Shown piece by piece: positions 49,449 through 60,865 of a stretch of DNA of 64,000 nucleotides. The position numbers and the translations under genes were made by a program. The stretch's first letter is position 1; each line of letters starts with the position of its first letter. This DNA is from Astropecten irregularis (taxonomy: Eukaryota > Echinodermata > Asteroidea > Paxillosida > Astropectinidae), in assembly GCA_963971285.1 (NCBI GenBank), contig OZ020247.1:9196614-9260613 (forward strand), read 5' to 3'. Under the pieces are notes generated by a model. It saw only the letters and a program-made list of their open reading frames with translations, was not told the origin of the DNA and ran no database searches.

Positions 49449-50060
49449 GGGCCAATTTCATAGAGCTGCTTAAGCACCAGAATTTGCTTAAGCACCAAAT
49501 ACTTCGGTAAATAAAATCAGCTTGCGCATGCGTGCCCGCCAAAACTCCTTGTGAATGTTATGCTCAGCAAACAATGACCGAATACAAGTCGAAAGGAATA
49601 AACATCACATGAACATTTGGTTGGTAAACCTATTTGATCAAGGAAGACTTTTCATGCTTAAGCAAATATTGTGCTTAAAGGTAGTATCATACTTTGGTAG
49701 AAACCAAAACAGAAATGTTCACAGATTCATGTATAACTTACAGGGTATAAAGATGGTGCTGGTAGAAACCTACCGTTATAATGTTTCCGCCTGAAATGGT
49801 GTATTTATCCAGAAAGTAGTCAAACAACGACCGAAAATCTTTTTGATCTTTTAAAAGATCAAAAATCAAAGAGAAAAGACTTAAGAAATACTGTGGCCGT
49901 TTTTCACAATTTTTTCAAAATGTAGGCAGGGTATGGGACTGAAATTTTCACAGATGACTGTGACTGTATCTTCCTTGATATTTTTGCCCATGAATCTGTA
50001 TTTCTTTGACTAAATCAAAGTATGATATTACCTCTAAGAAGCTCTATGAAATTGACCCCT
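49449..50060. mobile_element. P2'-family MITE interrupted by K1
   Basis: The left part 49449-49674 (GGGCCAATTTCATAGAGCTG to CAAATATTGTGC) and the right end 50038-50060 (GAAGCTCTATGAAATTGACC). The K1 copy sits at its right-hand TTAA. Confidence 0.8.
49675..50037. mobile_element. K1-family MITE, nested
   Basis: TTAAAGGTAGTATCATACTT on the left and AATCAAAGTATGATATTACC then TCTAA on the right; the right TTAA has mutated to CTAA. Confidence 0.85.
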
Positions 50061-50598
50061 GGCGAACCTCTTCTATCGTGAAATAGACACAAATGATTAT
50101 AAGTCCATGATTGTATGACCAAATTTAAACAGAATTCAAAATGTACGGCACATTTAAAATCTACTGTGTATTATTTCCAGCATGCACCCCCTCCCCCCCC
50201 CCCCCCACCAAAAAAAACCCGAAGCAGATAGAAATACATGTGCAAATGTATCTGTATTTCGTCTGCAATGCTTTTGCACATATCTAGCCTTATACTTAAG
50301 TCAGTGACTGATACCTTTATAATCCGAGGAAATGGTCAAATTGCATTGCCGGCCACAGGCTCATGCATGCACAGAGTCTGAACGAGAGCTTTGCAGTCAG
50401 GAGGTATCAGTCGCTCAAGATACACCCGGAGTGGAATCTGACACCGATTGTACAAATTCGCCGCTTCTCCGGAGAAATCTTCCGAAAGATAACCTACTTA
50501 GAAACTGAATCTTCAACGTTTTAAAAGAATTTTCCGCTTCTAACAGACTATACAAATGTCTAGTTTTTCTGCTTCTTCTTCTTTTTCCTCATTTTACT
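50061..50598. other. Intron-like segment
   Basis: A poly-C run near 50190-50206; otherwise unique. Confidence 0.45.
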
Positions 50599-50963
50599 TT
50601 AAAGGTAGTATCATACTTTGGTTTTTATCAAAGAAATACAGATTCATAGGCAAAAATATAAAGACAGATACAGTAACAGTCATCTGTGAAAATTTCAGTC
50701 ACATACGGTGCCCACTTTTTGAGAAAACAGCGAAAACAGCCACAGTATTTCTTAATAAGCTTTTTCTCATTTATCAAAGATCTTTTAAAAGATCAAAAAG
50801 ATTTTTGGTCGTTGTTTTACTAATTTATGGATAAATACACCATTTCAGGCGGGAAAATTTTAGCAGTATGTTTCTACCACCACCATCTTCATACCCTGTA
50901 AGGTATATGTGAATCTGTGAACATCTCTGTTTTGGTCTCTTACCAAAGTATGATACTACCTTT
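50599..50963. mobile_element. K1-family MITE, first in a chain of four
   Basis: TTAAAGGTAGTATCATACTT on the left and ACCAAAGTATGATACTACCT then TTGG on the right, where K5 begins. Confidence 0.8.
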
Positions 50964-51286
50964 GGTATAATACATGATTGATAAAGTTTGCAGAACAGCA
51001 CTCACACTTTGTCTGATTCAGACTTGATGTAATGTCCCTGTGAAAATTTGAGCACAATTGGACATCTGAGTCCCAAGAGAATAGCAAGAATGTTTTTGAT
51101 CTCGCTAAGACGTAAATTATTTGTTTTACTCTTTTCTAAACAAATATTTCATTTCAGGCAGAAATATTTGAGCAGGGGGTTTCTATCATATCCATCTTTA
51201 TGTCTTTTAAGTGATAGGTAACTCTGTGAACATTTCTGTTTTGGTTTGTTACCAGTCCTATACTGTATACATGGTATACCTTTTAA
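50960..51286. mobile_element. K5-family MITE, second in the chain
   Basis: GGTATAATACATGATTGATA on the left, interior GCACAATTGGACATCTGAGT, right end ATACATGGTATACCTTTTAA. Confidence 0.65.
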
Positions 51287-51778
51287 GGTTACCTGTATAA
51301 TAGGGATGAAAGTGCTTTCAATGCATAATTAATTACTATATACATTTTAACTTTTATGTAAGTGCTTCTTTTTGGCCCCAAAGTTAAACAATCAGTACAT
51401 GTATGCCCCGCCTCCCAAAAATCCCCCCTCGGAACTGATCAACGCAACAATGCGAGTGACGTCATGGGCAGAACAAGTAGGCTCGCACTGCAGTAGCTCT
51501 TGCTGGCTTGTGTACATTGTATGTAGGATTTTGCTCTTCGCTTTTGAACAAAAACGTGGGGTCAAAAGTTTGGCGACTTGTATACTGTGTGACGTTCTGC
51601 CGGTGACGTAGCAAGGTTTTTCTTCGTGTAAATTCGGGTGCTAAATAATGGGTATAAAATACCTCCTTTTTCACGAACAATATGTTTTTTTAGCACAAAC
51701 AATAATAGACATGTTGACTTTTATGACAATACAGATGTATTTAACTTTATATGAGTTTTGATTTCAGGTACCCTTTAA
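51283..51778. mobile_element. K4-family MITE, third in the chain, reverse
   Basis: TTAAGGTTACCTGTATAATA on the left; ATGAGTTTTGATTTCAGGTA then CCCTTTAA on the right. Confidence 0.75.
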
Positions 51779-52161
51779 AGGTTGACTGTAATCAAAACTC
51801 ATATGAACTTAAATACATATGTATTGTTATAAAACTCAACCTGGCTATCATTGTTTGTGCTAAAAAATATTGTATATAGAAAAAGGAGGTATTTTAGACC
51901 CATAATTTATCACCCCACTTTTCGCGACGAAAAACCTTGCTTACGTCACATGCAGAACCCCACGCAGTATACTGTGGTGCGACCCCATACTAGTTGCGTG
52001 GATCGGTTCCCAGCATGGCTTTTTTAGGGGGCGGGGCATACATGTACTGATTTTGTAACTTTTTAGTCAAAATTAAGCACGTTAATACATAAAAATATAA
52101 ATTTAAATAATTTTAAAGCTCTTTCACCCCTATACTAATTTGGATTACATTAAACCTTTAA
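51775..52161. mobile_element. K4-family MITE, fourth in the chain, forward
   Basis: TTAAAGGTTGACTGTAATCA on the left and GGATTACATTAAACCTTTAA on the right. Its left TTAA is the right TTAA of the third element. Confidence 0.75.
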
Positions 52162-52873
52162 GTAGTCAGTTTAGGCCACCCATTTTGTGTGTGTACATAT
52201 GTGTCTACTGTGTCACATCTGACATTATGTATCACATTTAAACGACCCGAGACAAAGTCTATAGTCACGTCTTCGTTTATTGCAAACTAATTAATCCGAG
52301 CATCGGATCGGATGTATGTATGCACCCTGGGCAATGTACAGTCTGCGACCTTTTGTTTATAAAACCCCGACGCTATCTTCTTATTAAAGAAAGAAGAAAG
52401 AAAAAAGATTCTGCGAAAAACGTGCACAAATCAAGATTGGATTGCAGTTTCCTCGACCAAAAGAAGTACCCTTACACCCTGAAGCAACTTTAGATATAGG
52501 AGGGAAAAAGGGTTGAGATGATAACATAGTGAAGACGATTCTGCATCCGATGCGACATACAAATTCATGCCCGATTGTATCGGCGGCGACGACCTTTGCT
52601 TTTAATCGGCGAGTGATCTGTACCATCGAGTGTTATCTGTTTATTTTAATGGATCGCTTGCGAAAATGCGGGTCATCGTTAATACCCAAAAGTCTGACAA
52701 TTCTGGAGGGGTGGAGAATCCTGTCATTTAAAGTCCGAGCCCGGCACCAGAGCCATGACAAATGTCAAGCGTATCTAATAATGAATCGGGACAGACCAAC
52801 CTAATAAGTGTTTGCTAGCGTTTGTCCCCTCGGGGTGGCGGGTCTACCCTTTGCAATAACACTGTCCAGAGTT
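52162..52873. other. Intron-like unique segment
   Basis: No gene or repeat recognised. Confidence 0.45.
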
Positions 52874-53283
52874 TGAGCTCATATTAAACGTTCTGGACAC
52901 CGCAAACGTGGTTTGTTGTTGTTGTTGCTTTTTGTAATATGTCCTACAAAGCTTGTCCTAGATTATTTTTTCCCCGGCCGATGTTTGCCCAAACCCAAGT
53001 TTGTTTTCCCTCTTGTGTTTCATCTTTAATTTTTGTTGTGTGAGGGCGACAAACAAGCTTAAAATATCAGTTTTTCTTGAGCTCAAATTAAACGTTCTGG
53101 ACAACCAAACGTGGTGTTGTTGCTGCTGATGTTTTTTTGTAATATGTTCTACAAAGCTTTTCCCGGATTTTTTTTTCCCCGGCAGATGTTTGCCCAAACC
53201 CAATTTTGTTTTCCCTGTTGTGTTTCATTTTTCATTTTTGTTGTGTTGGGGCGACAAACAAGCTCAAAATATCAGGTTTTCTT
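52874..53283. repeat. Tandem duplication, two units of about 205 bp
   Basis: Both units carry TTAAACGTTCTGGACA, AATATGT(C/T)CTACAAAGCT, CGATGTTTGCCCAAACCCAA-like and GGGCGACAAACAAGCT, a few percent diverged. Confidence 0.85.
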
Positions 53284-53394
53284 ACATAAACCAACAGTTG
53301 GATTTCTCTTGTACATGTATGTCGCAGTTGGAGGGATTTTGTATATGTGCCGTATACCCCAGAGTTTTAAGGCTCTGCTTATTAATTAGATTAA

Positions 53395-53875
53395 TTCTGC
53401 TATCCAGATGAACAAAGCATAAAAAGGTACATGAAACAACGTCTGTAGACAAGTTTAAAGGAAGTATCATACTTTGGTTTTTATCAAAGAAATAAAGATT
53501 CATCTGCAAAAATATCAAGACAGATACAGTAACAGTCATCTGTGAAAATTTCAGTCCCATACGGTGCCCACTTTTTGAGAAAACAGTGAAAAACAGCCAC
53601 AATATTTCTAAAGTCTTTTCTCTTTTATTTTTGATCTTTTAAAAGATAAAAAAGATTTCGGTCGTTGTTTTACTAATTTCTGGATAAATAACACCATTTC
53701 AGACGGAAACATTTTAACGGTATGTTTCTACCACCACCATCTTCATACTCTGTAAGTTATATGTAAATCTGTGAACATTTCTGTTTTGGTTTCTTACCAA
53801 AGTATGATTCTACCTTTAAGACCTTCACTTCTGTTTAAGTACCACATCTTTGCAAATCCTATATGCTCCCTTTAA
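53395..53875. mobile_element. K3 right end interrupted by K1
   Basis: 53395-53454 (CTGCTATCCAGATGAACAAA) and 53820-53875 (GACCTTCACTTCTG to GCAAATCCTATATGCTCCCT, TTAA) are continuous in the K3 copy at 43820-44212. Confidence 0.85.
53455..53819. mobile_element. K1-family MITE, nested in K3 with visible TTAA duplication
   Basis: TTAAAGGAAGTATCATACTT on the left and ACCAAAGTATGATTCTACCT then TTAA on the right. Confidence 0.9.
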
Positions 53876-54211
53876 TACATTTTGCAGAGTTAATGCGCAT
53901 ACAAGAACATGGATCATACAAAATTTGCAGGCAGACTGACAAAATGCACACTACCGGCACATCCTGTCTATTAGGCGTAAGATGTGTACATTAGCACTAT
54001 GCCGTGCCCGCCCTTTCCAGTCATGGAGCCACATCAGTGAGACATGTTAATACACGCTCCAATGGTCGATAATGCTCATCGGAGCATAATAGATAGCATC
54101 ATGTGTCTGCTGAAGGAGTCAGGGTACTAGATCAATATCCTTTTGTAGAATAGGCACACTTAAAAAGAACAAGATGTTATTAGCATTTTGAAGATGTCAG
54201 GATTAGAATTT

Positions 54212-54551
54212 CATTACTATCATACTTTGGTAGCACACCGAAACAGAAATCTTCACAGATTTACCTATAGCTTACAGGATATGAAAATGGTGATGATAGA
54301 AACATACCATTAACATTTTCAGCCTAAAATGCTGTATTCATCTAAAAAAAAAAGTAAAACCAATGACCAAAAACCATTTTAATCTTAGGATCAAGATCAT
54401 AAATAAAGATAAGAAGATTTTTAAAATACCAGAGGCGTTTTTCACTGTTTTCTCAGAAAGTGGGCACCGTGTGGGACTTGGAATTTCACAGATAAGTTTC
54501 CCTGATATTTTTATGTCTTTGACAAAAACCAAAGTATGAAATAACCTTTAA
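54212..54551. mobile_element. K1-family MITE, diverged
   Basis: ACTATCATACTTTGGTAGCA on the left and ACCAAAGTATGAAATAACCT then TTAA on the right, with internal decay. Confidence 0.75.
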
Positions 54552-55497
54552 CGCCTGTGTTACATGGTGCACTTCACGGTTTCAACCGGTTCTATAAAGC
54601 AATCATGGACCTTTTAAATTTGCACATGATTAATTGTCTAAAGGAATCGCTAGATACGATCAGAAAAAATTTCCTTTGTAGTGCTTCTGGAGTCTCGCCT
54701 TCTGCATGCAATGTGCATACATGAAGATGCTCATGAATATTGCCCTGACGTACCGGTACATTACAGATGTTTTAGGCCTGATTGGATGGTTTCCTTGAGA
54801 AGTTGATGAGAGTGCATGGGGGACAAGGTCTTGAAATGGCAGACACATTTTTTTTTTCCGTTTAATTATAGTTATGTAGGTAGCGTTAGAGGTGTCTCAG
54901 GCCTTGAATTTGGTTCTGAAAGGGGCAAGGCCCCTTTTCCATTGCAAGGGGCACTTCCATTGGAAAATCATGTCTATAGAAAGGTTTGAAGGGGGCTCTA
55001 AGGCCAAGAACCAGGGCAACGAAGGCCATGGCCTCCGTGGCCTCCATTAAATTCCAGGCTTGGCATCTGTCACCAGAAAAGGTCGAGACATTACTGATTT
55101 CAGCAGGGTTATGCTATATAAGTAATTGGGTGTAAACTCCTTGCTGATGGGACAGACGTATCCCCATACTGTGGTTTGGGCACTGACTCGGCAACCTGTC
55201 TTTATCTTCATCTGTCTATCATAGCTTGCATCTTTCTTTCTCATATGTTCTTAGTTACGGCCTTGTATTGTTATGCGTTTTGATTATATGTAAAGAGCTC
55301 AATATAAATTTTGAATTTTTATCTGCATAATGTTTGCTTGGATGTGTATAGCAATTACATTCATGAGGTCATTTGCAGTCGTGGGGAAAAACTTGTAGAG
55401 AAAGGCACCGCTCACCATTACATGTGCCAGGTCAAGATGGTCAAGCCTCACTGCAAAAGCTCATAAAGTTTAAATGATTTTCACCTTCACATGTACC
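54552..55497. other. Intron-like segment
   Basis: 54898-55062 has weak inverted ends (GGCCTTGAATTTGG and AAATTCCAGGCTTGG) around a GGGGC-rich middle, possibly a small MITE. Otherwise unique. Confidence 0.45.
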
Positions 55498-55735
55498 TGG
55501 AGCCAATTTCATGGAGTTGTTAAGCACAAAATAATTGCTTAGCACAACATGTCTCGCTCAATTAAAAACAAATCACCATTAAAAATTCCATTTTGATTTA
55601 TTCATGGTCAGCGAACAACAGCCAATTAACGATCACAAGCGATACACAACACATGGAAATTTGGTTGTTAATCCTGTTTTTCATTATAAAGACAGAAATT
55701 TCATCGTTAGCAAATTTGTGTGCTAAGCATGGTTA
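55498..55735. mobile_element. P2-family MITE, right end degraded
   Basis: AGCCAATTTCATGGAGTTGT on the left, interior TTGGTTGTTAATCCTGTTTT, right end fades after GTGCTAAGCATGG. Confidence 0.7.
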
Positions 55736-55829
55736 GGCAACAGGAACAAGTCCTAGCAAGTGTCCACACTATGGTTATTGGGACTTAATTCCCTGATAAT
55801 CGGGACCTAGTCTAAATGTGATGAAAGCT

Positions 55830-56123
55830 AGGCCCAATTTCATGGAATCTGTTACCGTTAACAAAGATTCTTTGCTTACGGTAGCAGCATTTTCTGCTTA
55901 CAGTTAGCGTATATCATTGGAGAGTTTCCTTTTTGGTAATGTTAAGCAAGGAATGCAGAATGCATATGACAGCGCGCTAGCAGAAAATAAAACAGTTACC
56001 CTAGAAATTCTTCACTATGAAACCGAAAGTCTTCCTTACGGATTCCATGAAATAGATTTCACGCATAGTAGTGCACGTAAGCACAAAAATAGGCCGTAAC
56101 GGATTCCATGAAATTGGGCCCTG
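55830..56123. mobile_element. P1-family MITE
   Basis: AGGCCCAATTTCATGGAATC on the left and GGATTCCATGAAATTGGGCC then CTG on the right. Confidence 0.8.
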
Positions 56124-56834
56124 TACATGATAGCAATTTCTCCCATTTCCCTATGGCTTAATTTGATTGCAGCTTGTTTAAAACATTTCCTCAGAATTTG
56201 CTCATTTAGGATTTTGTAGGGTATCTTTACATTGCCCCCTCCCTCGGGGGATGTGGTGGGGGGGGGGGGGATTCACGTGTCAACTCAGCAGACCTTAAAA
56301 TTTATTTGCTTTTGAAATACCCCTTTGTTTATATTTGATTATTGTGCTATTTCGGGACTCTTAGATTGTAGCTAGTCAATTCGCCTCTAGCAGGGCATCG
56401 CCCGGGTCTCAATTGGAAGTGTTTTGAACGGGAGGACGTTAACCGAAGCTCGATAAACTGAGGGACGATAGTAAAGAGGAATACCTGGGGACGATTTCAT
56501 AAAACATATGACGCGTTGCAGAGTTAAGACGCATCCTTTCTCTATGGACTCACCGCATTGATGCGACGCGTCGCAGCTAGGACGCGTCGCAAATTGAGTT
56601 GCGATGCGTCCCAGAGCTTTATGGTCAATTATGTTCGCTGATAGATTGTCATGTTGAAAATTGTGTTTGGTTTAGTCCGCACTGCTGTCATATGCTCTGT
56701 CTTTGTTGTAAGTTTCTCTGGCCTGCCCGAACCTCTATGCTGACCCTCTCCTGAGTCTGGCCATAAGCCTGCCCATTTCCTGCTTGACCAATCACTAACC
56801 TGCCATGGTCTTGCCTGAACCTATTTCAGACTAT
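56124..56834. other. Intron-like segment
   Basis: A G-run near 56255-56270. 56485-56610 has several GACGCGTCGCA-like phrases, probably a small palindromic element. No gene. Confidence 0.45.
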
Positions 56835-56993
56835 GGGCCTTTACGAAACCTGGCTTGATGCTAGGCTTGGTACTTATTTTGCTACTGCCATTTGAGACCC
56901 ACAAAACGAAAGGAAGGGATTGTGCCACACAAAATGGCAGTAGCAAAATAAATCCCAAGCCAAGCCCCAAGCCTCATTTCGTAAAGACCCTAT
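56835..56993. mobile_element. P7-related MITE (GGCTTGATGC type)
   Basis: GGGCCTTTACGAAACCTGGC on the left and GCCTCATTTCGTAAAGACCC on the right; interior TGCCATTTGAGACCCACAAA. It shares the P7 outer end but lacks the GGCTCA hexamers. Confidence 0.7.
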
Positions 56994-57011
56994 GTTCTCA
57001 GTCCAGTCTTA

Positions 57012-57478
57012 ATCTGTGCAAACTTGCCCAGTCCTGCGCAAACCCACTGGCCAGCCTAACCTTCCTACATGTACCGGTAGGCTTGCCTTCCTGCTCGAAA
57101 CATCTCCAGCCTTGCCCAGTCCTGCCCAAACCCACTGGCCAGCCTAACCTTCCTACATGTACCGGTAGGCTTGCCTTCCTGCTCGAAACATCTCCAGCCT
57201 TGCACAGTCCTGCCCAAACCCACTGGCCAGCCTAACCTTCCTACATGTACCGGTAGGCTTGCCTTCCTGCTCGAAACGTCTCCAGCCTTGCTCAGTCCTG
57301 CCCAAACCCACTGGCCAGCCTAACCTTCCTACATGTACCGGTAGGCTTGCCTTCCTGCTCGAAACGTCTCCAGCCTTGCACAGTCCTGCCCAAACCCACT
57401 GGCCAGCCTAACCTTCCTACATGTACCGGTAGGCTTGCCTTCCTGCTCGAAACGTCTCCAGCTTTGCACAGTCCTGTG
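57012..57478. repeat. 88-bp minisatellite, about 5.3 units
   Basis: CAGCCTAACCTTCCTACATG and GCTTGCCTTCCTGCTCGAAA recur at exact 88-bp spacing (57055, 57143, 57231, 57319, 57407). Since 88 is not a multiple of 3 the open frames over it are not a repeat protein. Confidence 0.95.
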
Positions 57479-57538
57479 AGATGAATCTGTACTAAAAACG
57501 TTAATACCCAGGCCTGCCTAAAGTAAACATAAAGTAAA

Positions 57539-57712
57539 CTTTTCTTCATGTTTTGTAAGAAAAATCGAGTCGGGTTTTCGCTATTTTATCGTGACTCAGA
57601 TGTCCGATTGAGCTCAAATGTTCACAGGTTTCTTATTTCATGTATACATGTTTGATCAGACAAAGTATGAGTGCTGTCCTGTGACCTTTACCAATCCTGT
57701 ACATACCTTTAA
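57539..57712. mobile_element. K5-family MITE, partial, reverse
   Basis: GTGACCTTTACCAATCCTGT then ACATACCTTTAA at the right; interior CCGATTGAGCTCAAATGTTC. Confidence 0.6.
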
Positions 57713-58204
57713 CAGAGGTACCACTTTCACTTCAGACTTGCACACACGCCGACTCTTAATAAAACCGCCCTTCACATATCACTTCCGTACCTCTGACAGG
57801 CCTGTCAGCTGGCCCTTTTAATAATGTCCTTAATTTAGTGACGGGCTCCACAGACGAGTGCATTTAATACATGTACAATTGGCATTGAGGCCTTGCAGCT
57901 TTCACGAGAGGGTCTGCTACGGCCGTCAGAGACATGACAAGTCAACATTTACCCTCGCGACAGCCTGCCTTGGTTCATGCAGACATGTCGTGTGATGGGC
58001 ACGAGTGTTGAATGCATTCGGCGTATTCATTACCCGACGCTTTTTTGTTTTTTAATAACCGACCACCCGATAGCTTTCAATCGTTCCCATCATTATTGTT
58101 AGACAGGCTTTTCTGCCGTGATCCTAGTGGCCGATTTCACCAAGCGCTAAAGATCAATCTTAAAATCGCGGAGAACCAATCTGTATTGCTAGGCCATAGT
58201 GTGA
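57713..58204. other. Intron-like segment
   Basis: Nothing recognised beyond a short GATTTCACCAAGCGC phrase near 58135 that resembles a P3 end. Confidence 0.4.
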
Positions 58205-58450
58205 TTTCACATTGCAAATTACTATGGTGATATTGACAAATCATCTTAAGAATTGTTTATGTTTTTTCATTATATTTTTGCTGTTGGTTCCCTACATGAG
58301 TATGCATGAAAATCTCCCATTTTGCAAATCCATTAAAACGAAAACCAAATGCTGGTTTGGAACCAAAATAAGACTTGCCATTCATTCTGTGTCAGTATAT
58401 TCTCTGTCTGAAGGCAACAAAATAACCTGACTGAAAAAAGCACTGCATGA
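58205..58450. repeat. K7 element, partial reverse copy
   Basis: TGTTGGTTCCCTACATGAGT and CATGAAAATCTCCCATTTTG match the complement of 48680-48870. Confidence 0.7.
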
Positions 58451-58478
58451 ACCCTTGAAAGTTTCTTGAAATCCATGC

Positions 58479-58826
58479 TTAGGGTTAGGGTTAGGGCAGG
58501 CGCGGTTCTACGGGGGGGCTAGGGGGGGGGGGGGCTGTAGCCCCCCCCCCCCCCCCAAAAAAAAATGTTGTCTAGCCCCCCAAAAAAAATGCAAGTGAAA
58601 AAAAAAAATCTTGAAAATACTGGATTTTTTCAATTATTAAGCGCCAATTACATAAAAACGCGTTGTGTGGGCTTTAATGTGCATGTTTTTCGGCCCCTAA
58701 TAAGACATAGCAGAAGCGAGTGTTTGAAGAACCCAAAATATTGGGTCTTAGTCTAGCCCCCCAAAACAATAATGGCTGTTCTAGCCCCCCTAAAATTTTG
58801 ACTCTAGAACCGCGCCTGGGTTAGGG
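58479..58826. repeat. Short telomere-like TTAGGG tract split by the hAT MITE
   Basis: Three TTAGGG units lie before the MITE and one after it; with one duplicated unit removed the tract is about 3 units. Confidence 0.7.
58497..58818. mobile_element. 322-bp hAT-type MITE with 8-bp duplication
   Basis: CAGGCGCGGTTCTA on the left and TAGAACCGCGCCTG on the right. GGTTAGGG flanks it at 58489-58496 and 58819-58826. Internal TAGCCCCCC phrases and a G-run/C-run palindrome. The 8-bp duplication and CAG ends fit hAT. Confidence 0.85.
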
Positions 58827-59052
58827 TATGTACCAGTAGTTAGCATATCTAATGTTTTCTCACTTACTTGGCTAGCGTAGAATTCCGACGCTAACCCAGT
58901 AAGCGTAGAATAAGATTCATAAGCGTCAAATGATATGGTAAGCAGAGCTGTAGAATTGGGCCCTGTTTTTAGCAGCTATTTACACATTCACGCAGCTTGT
59001 GATCTGTGAATTGTGATTCACAATAACTGAACTTTCAAGGGTACTTTGGGCC

Positions 59053-59348
59053 TGAGTCCAATTTCATGGAATCCGTTACCGTCTATTTTTGTGCTTACGG
59101 GCACTGCTACGCGTGAAATCTATTTCATGGATGCAAGACTTTTCGGTTAGTGCAGAATTTTCTAGGGTAACCGTGATCATTTTCTGCTAACGCGCTTCAT
59201 ATGCATTCTCAGTGCACAAATTCCTTGCTTACCGTTACCAAAAAGGAAACTCTTCCGTGAAATACGCTAAGCATAACCAAAACAAGTCTGCTATCGTAAG
59301 CGAAGAATTGTTTGCTAACGGTAACAGATTCTATGAAATTGGGCCCTG
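59053..59348. mobile_element. P1-family MITE
   Basis: GTCCAATTTCATGGAATCCG on the left and AACAGATTCTATGAAATTGG then GCCCTG on the right. Confidence 0.8.
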
Positions 59349-59455
59349 TTTTTTTAGGAACACGAATTTTGCGGATCCGGATCCCATTTTAGCGTACCCT
59401 GCATAGGACGTGGATCCCTAAATCTGGGATCCTTTGCGTTAAACAAACAGGCCCT
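59342..59455. mobile_element. P5-family element, complete, sharing GGGCCCTG with P1
   Basis: GGGCCCTGTTTTTTTAGGAA on the left and CGTTAAACAAACAGGCCC on the right; internal GGATCCGGATCCCATTTTAG. It begins in the last bases of the P1 copy. Confidence 0.65.
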
Positions 59456-59623
59456 TAATGGTAATGTGTACTGTCCAGCAGTTCCTATGTGAACTGTCCA
59501 CCAAAATGAAACATCACGGTCATGGTCACTTTGCTCGTTAGTTATGTACATAAATTGCATAATGATCTCCTTAATAGTACAAACTAATTGTCTAGAGTCA
59601 ATCAACACATCAGATTGTGTAGT

Positions 59624-59989
59624 TAAAGGGATGGTATACAGAATTGGTAAGACAAATTACACTTCAAGATCACAGATTCACATAAAACTTACACAGTATA
59701 ATGGTGATGATATAGGAGAAAACATCCCATGAAATGTTTTTGTCTGAAATGCCATATTCGTTGAGAAATAAATGAAACTATTTTCCGATTGGAATAAATC
59801 GCTTCGAGGCATTGTATTCATTCGTTGAAATGTGTAAACGGGTTTTCACTATTTTCTCGTGACCCAGATGGCTGATTGACCTCAAACTTCTACAGGTTTG
59901 TCAGTTAAGGTATATGATGGATAACATAATGTGCTTTCACTGTCAGCAACGGGTTTGTCGCGAAAAACTGTTCTGTACAATCCATTTAA
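59624..59989. mobile_element. K2-family MITE, complete
   Basis: TTAAAGGGATGGTATACAGA on the left and CTGTTCTGTACAATCCATTT then AA on the right, 366 bp. Confidence 0.8.
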
Positions 59990-60205
59990 GTTGTAAAATG
60001 CACACAGATGTGAAGTGAGGTTTGAGGGCCTCGTACAATTCTCCCGAAGAGTCACTGTAATTGATTTCAATATTTTTTAATAGTTGTTTTACACAAGTGT
60101 ATGGTCATTCCGCCAAGCTGGGCCAGAATTTTAATACATGCATGGTGTCCATGCTGCATCAGCAAACTTGGACTAAATGCAATGCCTTTTTATTTCAATT
60201 GTGTG

Positions 60206-60567
60206 TTAAAGGTAATTTCATACTTTTGTAAAAGAAATATAGATTCCTGGGCAACAATATTAAGAATGATACAGCAACAGCCATCTGTGAAATTTGCGGT
60301 CCCATGCGGTGGCCACTTTTTGAGGAAACAGTGAAAAACGTCTACGGTATTTTGAAAAAATCTGTTCACGGAATATTATATCTTCCGAAGATCAAAATTG
60401 TTTTTGGTCAATTGGTTTTCACTCTTTTCTGGATAAATACAGCATTTCAGACAGAAAACTTTTAACGGTATGTTTCTACCATCACCATCTTTATACCCTG
60501 TAAGTCATAGGTAAATCTGTGAAGATTTCTGTTTCGGTATACAACCAAAGTATGATACTACCTTTAA
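60206..60567. mobile_element. K1-family MITE, complete
   Basis: TTAAAGGTAATTTCATACTT on the left and ACCAAAGTATGATACTACCT then TTAA on the right. Confidence 0.8.
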
Positions 60568-60865
60568 ACCGTATTGAAGTCTCTAATCCGTGTTCTTGTT
60601 CACTGTATACAAGTTGAGCTAAATGTCACATTTGGGAGTCAGTTTTGAGGCAATTTCTTTAAGAAGACGAAGAAGAAAAAGTAATTCACCTGTCAATTTG
60701 CACGTAATTGTCATGGGGAAAGAGATAGGCACTGTGTGTTGAATATAGGGAAGTGCTTCTGATGCACGCAGTGTTGTTGGTTGCCCCTAGGTTCCTTGTG
60801 AGAAAAGATTGCATCGTGCGACACGACCCTTACATGTTGTACCTTCTATAGAGGAAAATGCTGCA

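Noticed and set aside
57012..57478. CRISPR-like or repeat-protein array
   Set aside because: The 88-bp units are contiguous without distinct spacers and 88 is not a multiple of 3; it is a plain minisatellite.
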